Shown here: one piece after another, positions 25,101-27,525 of the stretch
Position numbering within the stretch: the first letter of the stretch is position 1
Layout: every line of letters begins with the position of its first letter
IMG/VR virus record: IMGVR_UViG_3300020215_000125
Span: 1 to 27,525 of that record
Source: a virus
Length of the DNA stretch: 27,525 nt
Reading direction: 5' to 3' (one strand)
Made by a program: the position numbers and the translations under genes
The notes under the pieces: generated by a model
Databases searched by the model: none
What the model was told of the DNA's origin: nothing
Seen by the model: only the letters and a program-made list of their open reading frames with translations

Positions 25101-26884
25101 AGCACACCCAAGCTTTGGTTCCCCGTGCCGTGATGGCAAAAGCCCTAGGACTGGATCCAAAGCAGGAAGACGGGATTGAGGCAGTTGCTGCGATCAAGAG
25201 CCCCGTCCGCCCTGACAACGACGTCATCTCCATCCGCCGTGATGGGAAAGTCGAATACTACCGGATCAAGGACCGCCTTCTGTACCGCGGCATCGCCGGA
25301 CTCCATCGTGCTGCCATGTCCTGGTGGACCAAGCCCCTTGTGAAGCTGAAGAACATCTTCACCCGGAGCATCACGGCCACCCCCGCCTTCATGGCGCGCA
25401 ACTTCTTCCGTGATTCCCAGTCTGCCTGGCTGACCACACCCGAGCGTGGCTACAACGTGCTGAGCGAGATGGCCAAGAGCGTCAAAGCCCTCGGCACCCG
25501 CCTGGACGACCCCCGCGTGAAAGCCATCATGGCTGCCGGCGGAGACACGGGCTGGTACCAAAACGCGCCCGAAGACGTGGTGAAGCAGCTGCGTCAAATG
25601 GAAGCGGACGGCAAAGCAACCCTCATCGGCCTGGCAGACGTCCGCAAATGGTGGCGCACCTGGGAGCGTATCGGCAGAGCGTCGGAAATCGCCAACCGGG
25701 TTGTGACCTACGATGCGACCCTGAAGGCGTCAGGCTCCAAACGTAAGGCCGCCTTCGCCGCCGCGGACCTCCTCGACTTCCAACGCCGTGGTGGCGCCGA
25801 GTGGATGCAGTTCCTGACGGCTGTTACCCCGTTCCTGAACGCCAGAATCCAGGGCCTCTATAAACTTGGCAGATTGGCGACCGCCGGCGACAAACAAGCC
25901 CGCAAGGCTCTGCTCACCAAGGCCGGTATGATGATTGCGTTCTCCACCACCCTTGCGATCCTCAACGCCGGTGACGACGAGGACGACGGCTACAACGACC
26001 TTCCGGAGTACGTGAAGGACGGCAGCTGGGTCATCAACCTGAAACGCATGGGAATTGAAGGCGAGGGGGTTCCCCGCTTCATCCTGATCCCGAAGCCCTT
26101 CGAACTCGGCGTGCTCCTTGGAACCGTGCCCGAGCGCGCCGTTCAACTGATTGCAGGAAACGACCGCGCCAAAGACACGTGGGACGCTCTTGAGAGAACA
26201 GTTGTCGATACCTTCTCAATCAACCCCCTTGGGAACCCCCTAGTGAAAGAGACCGTGGAGCAGTGGGCCAACCGGGACTTCTTCACCGGCAGACCCATTG
26301 TGAACCAGACCCTGCAATTCCTTCCCCCGGAACAGCAGTACGACAGCGGCACGAGCGAAACCGCGAAAGGGCTGGGCAAGATGTTTGATGCTTCCCCCGC
26401 CAGAATCGAACACGCCATCCGTGGATTCACCGGTGACATGGGTATGTTTGCTGTTGCCGTGGCCGACGCCATCATGCGCGGCACGGGTATGAGCCCTCAG
26501 TTGCCGAGCGAGCGCATAGACGAGATGCCCGTGGTCAAATCCTTCATCCGCCAAGATCCAGCCCGTAACTCCAAGTGGGTGGAGCGCTTCTACGACATCC
26601 GCAACGAAGCGGAGGAAGTCGTCAGGGGCATGAATGCAAGCAGGAAGGCCGGTGACCTGGAAGGAGCCCGTGAACTCCGCGACGAGAACCGCGGCCTGCT
26701 CCGCGTCCGCAAGGAACTTGATGACCGATCAGACACCATGGCCGCCCTCAACAAGCAGTCCCGCGAGATCAAGGTCAGGGATGATTTGACCCCCGACGAG
26801 AAACGTAGACGCCTGGACGCCATCACTCGTCGCAGAAACGAAATCGCCAAAGTCGGCGCCCAGAGAGCCGAGACCGCTCGGTAA
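19106..26884 (+). CDS. Giant polyvalent internal virion protein with metallopeptidase-like domain
   Basis: A 2592-residue protein, probably packaged in the capsid and ejected with the DNA. Order: three LRPLxFDPF repeats (3-45); helical region; hydrophobic Gly/Ala-rich stretches (190-235, 282-335); Pro-rich linker (370-645); helical domain from about 649; second linker (850-920); metallopeptidase-like domain with H974-E-V-I-H978 and a downstream EEAVAE (1022-1027) as likely third zinc ligand; helical module (about 1101-1200); a large domain (about 1235-1645) with LPGGENYRE, EEIQSDWHQ (1359-1367) and KVGGEGMKGFYD (1560-1571); a C-terminal region with FMARNFFRDS (2095-2104), a hydrophobic span (2273-2289) and GYNDLPEYV; then a charged coiled-coil end. 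This resembles phage polyvalent proteins carrying LPD-type domains (C-terminal part perhaps LPD38). ATG follows the previous TAA directly, with no strong ribosome binding site. Two overprinted ORFs lie inside its linkers. Confidence 0.88.
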   Translation: MPLRPLSFDPFESSEQGTAKLRPLDFDPFEAKAAPTLRPLDFDPFARKGLDQMPGAGAYGGSSISPPSAPSQPSELDRKVAAYQQQPLLTRALNTLTRGFYDAVGLVGGMQALDAKFQSDKRAAWERDVPANVRSAIEDPELRKRQEESRSRNFQEGISRYIENRAKAEAMPRNPALEEAMKGSFWEGLKADPMGVVFGLTGESLPTMAPALIVGGPTGPIGAATLAGMNSYVAEYVPEIMDSFRQAGVDITNPQAVANAINNPEMFAKAKESAYRKAVPVALFDALSFGIASKFLGPARLQGTVGGEALNVGAQVGAGGATGGAGEIVGQLAQQGKVTDWNSVFAEVAGEAGAAPVEVASAVAGRRGPPELDLPPDDPNAGFRAAASALEPRRAQIVVTPEIRAQTTADDINSPIPTELIEGGRQVLADAMGGRRSPVPSTDRPQESAPDVGGPTAPPPALEALPRAGGLPTLPGNAQPLADSPQAPPAVPGVSAPPLEVPDEQRLGDGSTPPVRTGAVAPPQPVVRAPVPQGPQPIPAPGPTVALPESVGRDQLVTRQDGTPWASETDARTARTSRPDLRGKAFEPVQVDGGWALRPVPPAAATQPEAPSITPQAPSIRQEAPSSPPIAVAPPRAPRLPPQAEGGADAITFLASRGGIRNDEGHDLLQGRNLQRNVPTYGKLIRQNGLSIDAAGEALWDAGYFGPPETTPRPTENQVLEFIEAATRTKAYLPEIQTAKVQEANVPRQRGANRDYMERLAGEYGIDPTGKTDRQLEKLLQAKQALDAKAEKVSQNLERVAPKLQQEHNLGNDPFELTDDIPGRSQDPAPAEQGPSNRQGYPPADERPAERPETGGRSPEPVERGPGTQGEVTAPAQSGASDSSDPPFALRATERAVKSPSLTDDEISRAREDLLADLKRTDPSGRLAMRLVKQINNAVTGQQEPNADGQYFRRLIEIAHQAIKDNRGKHVLNHEVIHALRDLNLFDEFEWRALVRAARSDKALMDRINRTYKDLPLGKRMEEAVAELFAQWSNGKLEAKGFLRTAMEKIKLVWEALSNLARGNRLTTARGVMRKVESGEVGAREPRETRDAEPRFSRSEKPFYSALTRAAEKAKDSKATPGQWIGILKNSPGVKQEELDWSGIADWLNTHAKPVTKEDLLAFLRANEVQVQEVVKGNTARDRNEIKKQMREIVKRNDNLGFDTAGEAIQALIAEPSRTADSWEFDGDDGQKMNALLADYHAELDSTTKFASYTLPGGENYRELLLTLDRPNPIRRKPAYTRYDKEKQGWIAVDEEGADMTPGAWLTQGEAVQAAESAFVQGNERPEFRSGHYDEPNILAHVRFNERADADGKRVLFIEEIQSDWHQKGRKQGYASKRTIEQIDADIDAVYAEAERREPGMDRESAGGWQAVWDTHPDLKVRHDALFLERGRTQAGGIPDAPFKTTWPELAFKRALRWAAENGFDSVAWTTGEQQAARYDLSKHIKKIKYTRPSPVSDGGSLVAIGHDGRAVINKFVTVKELPDVIGKEASDRLLGAKTVIEGEGRNAAHVHRLSGLDLKVGGEGMKGFYDQILPAFANKYGKKWGARVSQSQIMIAGGKPTDYADFDAYMAAKKDPAPVHSLPITPDMRASVMEGQPMFSRRVPEVKEKDTPPRRSDGTFASPTDPDFKAPKGTPAQQRAVNKAISADKPGGLWARARETYDTIRNTIKDEIIWATADEFYGQRKLGKHIMPKSADTDLAAWMAAGMARHSAGQIEAFLRHGAPKWNGDDAVLEQDKETSPGFYEIVAPLYEKGLDRLFEGYAYARRVKTQNLIEDGREHNITAEERDSLVALENEFPEFKRIFNQIQTFKKAVLDAAQDMGLIDKEQRKVWEQADHVPFYRVAEEEDSSAGPFKKRGLAGQSPQIGRLTGGEERFVVFNSEGEVVSRHETKSAANLAAKKLGKGHTVESAGQPIVGIIENLVKNFSHLIDASMKNYAAVLAVDDALQAGIAEKVGMEHTQALVPRAVMAKALGLDPKQEDGIEAVAAIKSPVRPDNDVISIRRDGKVEYYRIKDRLLYRGIAGLHRAAMSWWTKPLVKLKNIFTRSITATPAFMARNFFRDSQSAWLTTPERGYNVLSEMAKSVKALGTRLDDPRVKAIMAAGGDTGWYQNAPEDVVKQLRQMEADGKATLIGLADVRKWWRTWERIGRASEIANRVVTYDATLKASGSKRKAAFAAADLLDFQRRGGAEWMQFLTAVTPFLNARIQGLYKLGRLATAGDKQARKALLTKAGMMIAFSTTLAILNAGDDEDDGYNDLPEYVKDGSWVINLKRMGIEGEGVPRFILIPKPFELGVLLGTVPERAVQLIAGNDRAKDTWDALERTVVDTFSINPLGNPLVKETVEQWANRDFFTGRPIVNQTLQFLPPEQQYDSGTSETAKGLGKMFDASPARIEHAIRGFTGDMGMFAVAVADAIMRGTGMSPQLPSERIDEMPVVKSFIRQDPARNSKWVERFYDIRNEAEEVVRGMNASRKAGDLEGARELRDENRGLLRVRKELDDRSDTMAALNKQSREIKVRDDLTPDEKRRRLDAITRRRNEIAKVGAQRAETAR
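19112..19240 (+). repeat. Three N-terminal LRPLxFDPF repeats
   Basis: The giant protein opens with LRPLSFDPF (3-11), LRPLDFDPF (21-29) and LRPLDFDPF (37-45), spaced 18 and 16 residues. Codons differ between copies (for example TTCGACCCGTTC, TTCGATCCGTTT and TTCGACCCCTTC), so the protein motif rather than the DNA is conserved. It looks like a repeated short linear binding motif. Confidence 0.8.
20566..20588 (+). terminator. Terminator-like hairpin inside the giant gene
   Basis: ACCCCCGGC (20566-20574) pairs perfectly with GCCGGGGGT (20578-20586) around a three-base loop, and TT follows. It has the same style as the hairpins between genes at 6545-7526, yet lies in the middle of a coding region, 27 bases before the overprinted ORF start at 20613. 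Confidence 0.45.
20613..20849 (+). CDS. Overprinted small gene in +1 frame of the giant gene
   Basis: A 78-residue ORF embedded in the Pro-rich linker of the giant protein (over its residues about 503-582). ATG 20613 has GAGGTG at 20603-20608 as a ribosome binding site. Its product is charged and helical at first (RPSEQERLRRHNRLLERQYL), then LLPFPKAWEEISS and a Pro-rich tail. By hand count 61 of 78 codons end in G or C (78%), the level of real genes here, while the giant frame over the same bases has only 37 of 79 (47%) and encodes mostly Pro, Gln, Val and Ala. This indicates selection on the +1 frame. The function is unknown; no membrane segment is present. Confidence 0.6.
   Translation: MSNVLEMDRHRPSEQERLRRHNRLLERQYLKARNQSPPLAQLLPFPKAWEEISSSHDRTELPGLLKPTPARQEPPDRT
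20931..20993 (+). repeat. Three-copy 21-bp tandem repeat
   Basis: AAGCTCCAAGTATCA begins at 20931 and 20952, and AAGCTCCAAGTA begins at 20973, giving an exact 21-base period. In the giant frame this encodes APSITPQ, APSIRQE and APSSPP, a seven-residue linker repeat. The last six bases of each unit differ. The copies are nearly identical at DNA level, so expansion is recent or maintained. Confidence 0.8.
21534..21722 (+). CDS. Second overprinted small gene in +1 frame of the giant gene
   Basis: A short ORF within the second linker of the giant protein (over residues about 810-872). AGGAG at 21522-21526 is seven bases before a TTG start (62 residues); ATG 21540 is the alternative (60 residues). 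The product is helical and hydrophilic: HLLSKGQAIAKDIRLP, then SGQKLADAAQNLLNVVQELK. From ATG, 50 of 60 codons end in G or C (83%), against 25 of 60 (42%) in the giant frame, and only 13 of the last 45 there. A terminator-like hairpin begins two bases after its TAA. An alternative is that this frame is reached by ribosomal frameshifting from the giant frame. The function is unknown. Confidence 0.6.
   Translation: MAMTHSNSPTTSRGEARTQHLLSKGQAIAKDIRLPMNVRQSGQKLADAAQNLLNVVQELKAK
21725..21748 (+). terminator. Terminator-like hairpin after the second overprinted ORF
   Basis: GCCCCGG (21725-21731) pairs with CCGGGGC (21738-21744) around CCCAGT, and TTCT follows. It starts two bases after the TAA of the overprinted ORF, the position of a gene-end terminator, though it lies inside the open giant frame. 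The T-run is weak. Confidence 0.4.
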
Positions 26885-26910
26885 GTCCTCCACAACAGCA
26901 GGAGCCCCCT

Positions 26911-26940
26911 ATGCGCAACCGCACGACAGCGGGTGGATAA
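26911..26940 (+). other. Nine-codon leader ORF coupled to the next gene
   Basis: ATG 26911 has AGGAG at 26900-26904 at ideal distance and encodes MRNRTTAGG before TAA, which overlaps the ATG of the next gene (TAATG). It may serve translational coupling, since the next gene has only a weak ribosome binding site of its own. It could also be chance; the size gives no coding statistics. Confidence 0.35.
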
Positions 26941-27215
26941 TGCCGTTCCGATTGATCCAGGATCGCAGGGCCTATCAGAAGGCCTACCACGCCTCCAACT
27001 CTGCTCGGATTCGCGCCAAGGACCGCACGTACTGCGCCCTCACAGCCGAGGAGCAGCGGGCGAAATACCGCCAATACTACCTAGTGAACGGCGATGACGT
27101 CCTCGCGCGGCGCCGGAAGAAATACGCCGATGATTCGATCCACCGGGAACGCATCCTCGCATCGAACAGACGCTCCTATCACCGCCGCAAGGAGGCGCGT
27201 CATGGCACCGCCTAA
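26940..27215 (+). CDS. Basic Tyr/Arg-rich repeat protein
   Basis: A 91-residue, strongly basic protein with about three loose repeats of an R-x-Y helix pattern (RRAYQKAYHASNSARIRA, AKYRQYYLVN, ERILASNRRSYHRRK). Such repeats occur in front of HNH nuclease domains in phage proteins, but no HNH residues or zinc cysteines follow here. It probably binds nucleic acid. It overlaps the next gene by 14 bases, and the AAGGAGG for that gene lies within its last codons. The function is not recognised. Confidence 0.6.
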   Translation: MPFRLIQDRRAYQKAYHASNSARIRAKDRTYCALTAEEQRAKYRQYYLVNGDDVLARRRKKYADDSIHRERILASNRRSYHRRKEARHGTA

Positions 27216-27525
27216 ACGCACGGATGCGGAGCGGATCAGTCTCTTAGATGACGAAATCCGCCGTCTCAGAGCCCAGCTTGCCCAAGCCAATCGCGATCGG
27301 TTGCAGCGTCAGCGGGCCGAAGACAGCGCGGAAGCGATCCGCAAGGAAATCTTCAACCTCGCGGCGCGGAGTCCGGAGCCGCCAGTGTGGGTGCCCAACC
27401 CACGGCATCGCGCCGGCGCGCGCGGGACGCCGTGCACGATCTGGTCTGATTGGCACTTCGGCGAGGTGGTGAACCCGGCCGAGGTGGGTGGTGTCAATGA
27501 ATTCAACACCACAATCGCGATCCAG
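27202..27525 (+). CDS. Calcineurin-like metallophosphoesterase, 3' end outside window
   Basis: The first 108 codons of a gene that is still open at the window end. ATG 27202 has AAGGAGG at 27189-27195, one of the best ribosome binding sites here. Residues about 8-55 form a charged coiled coil (EIRRLRAQLAQANRDRLQRQ). A Pro-rich join then leads to TPCTIWSDWHFGEVV, where D-x-H is the first metal-binding motif of the metallophosphoesterase fold, followed by AEVGGVNEFN. Phage proteins of this kind are possible nucleases or phosphatases acting on nucleic acid. The remaining metal motifs (GD, GNH[E/D], GH) would be downstream, so the call rests on one motif. Confidence 0.7.
   Translation, partial: MAPPKRTDAERISLLDDEIRRLRAQLAQANRDRLQRQRAEDSAEAIRKEIFNLAARSPEPPVWVPNPRHRAGARGTPCTIWSDWHFGEVVNPAEVGGVNEFNTTIAIQ

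Overview
The window looks like the virion-structure (late) half of a tailed phage or prophage with a short, podovirus-like tail. The DNA is GC-rich, genes are tightly packed (many ATGA, GTGA or TAATG overlaps), and nearly everything runs on the + strand in head-to-tail assembly order. A lipoprotein with a Gram-negative-style lipobox suggests a Gram-negative, perhaps proteobacterial, host. The sequence does not identify the host further. I recognised no tRNA, CRISPR array, integrase or replication gene.

Layout. 119-1673: packaging (small and large terminase). 1670-2049: two small coupled ORFs. 2052-6524: portal, a small conserved-looking protein, an acidic coiled-coil scaffold and an N4-gp56-like major capsid protein. 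6545-8045: three small beta-rich, probably surface proteins, with a terminator-like hairpin before each of them. 8104-11411: a head-tail accessory protein, an SU10-like adaptor and a large tail-nozzle-like protein. 11411-13965: probable fibre and tail-tip proteins. 13962-14252: a single-TM, holin-like protein. 14252-16315 and 17728-26884: internal virion (ejection) proteins, ending in a 2592-residue polyvalent protein. The ejection cluster is interrupted at 16312-17602 by an accessory island holding a HicB/HicA toxin-antitoxin pair on the minus strand and an M48-like metalloprotease lipoprotein. 26911-27525: a tiny leader ORF, a basic repeat protein and the start of a calcineurin-like phosphoesterase gene.

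The most unusual signal lies inside the 7.8-kb giant gene. Two short ORFs in its +1 frame (20613-20849 and 21534-21722) carry the strong third-position G/C bias of real genes (about 78% and 83% by hand count), while the giant frame loses that bias over the same bases (about 47% and 42%). Each has a Shine-Dalgarno-like sequence. A 9-bp perfect terminator-like hairpin precedes the first, and a 7-bp one begins two bases after the stop of the second. They look like genuine overprinted genes, or remnants of a former intergenic/gene module, inside linker regions of the giant protein.

How it fits together: the terminases package DNA through the portal into a scaffold-templated capsid; the adaptor and nozzle proteins close the head and form the short tail; the fibres bind the host; the internal proteins and the giant protein are probably ejected with the DNA. 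The giant protein carries an HExxH metallopeptidase-like domain and other polyvalent domains that could act early in the infected cell.
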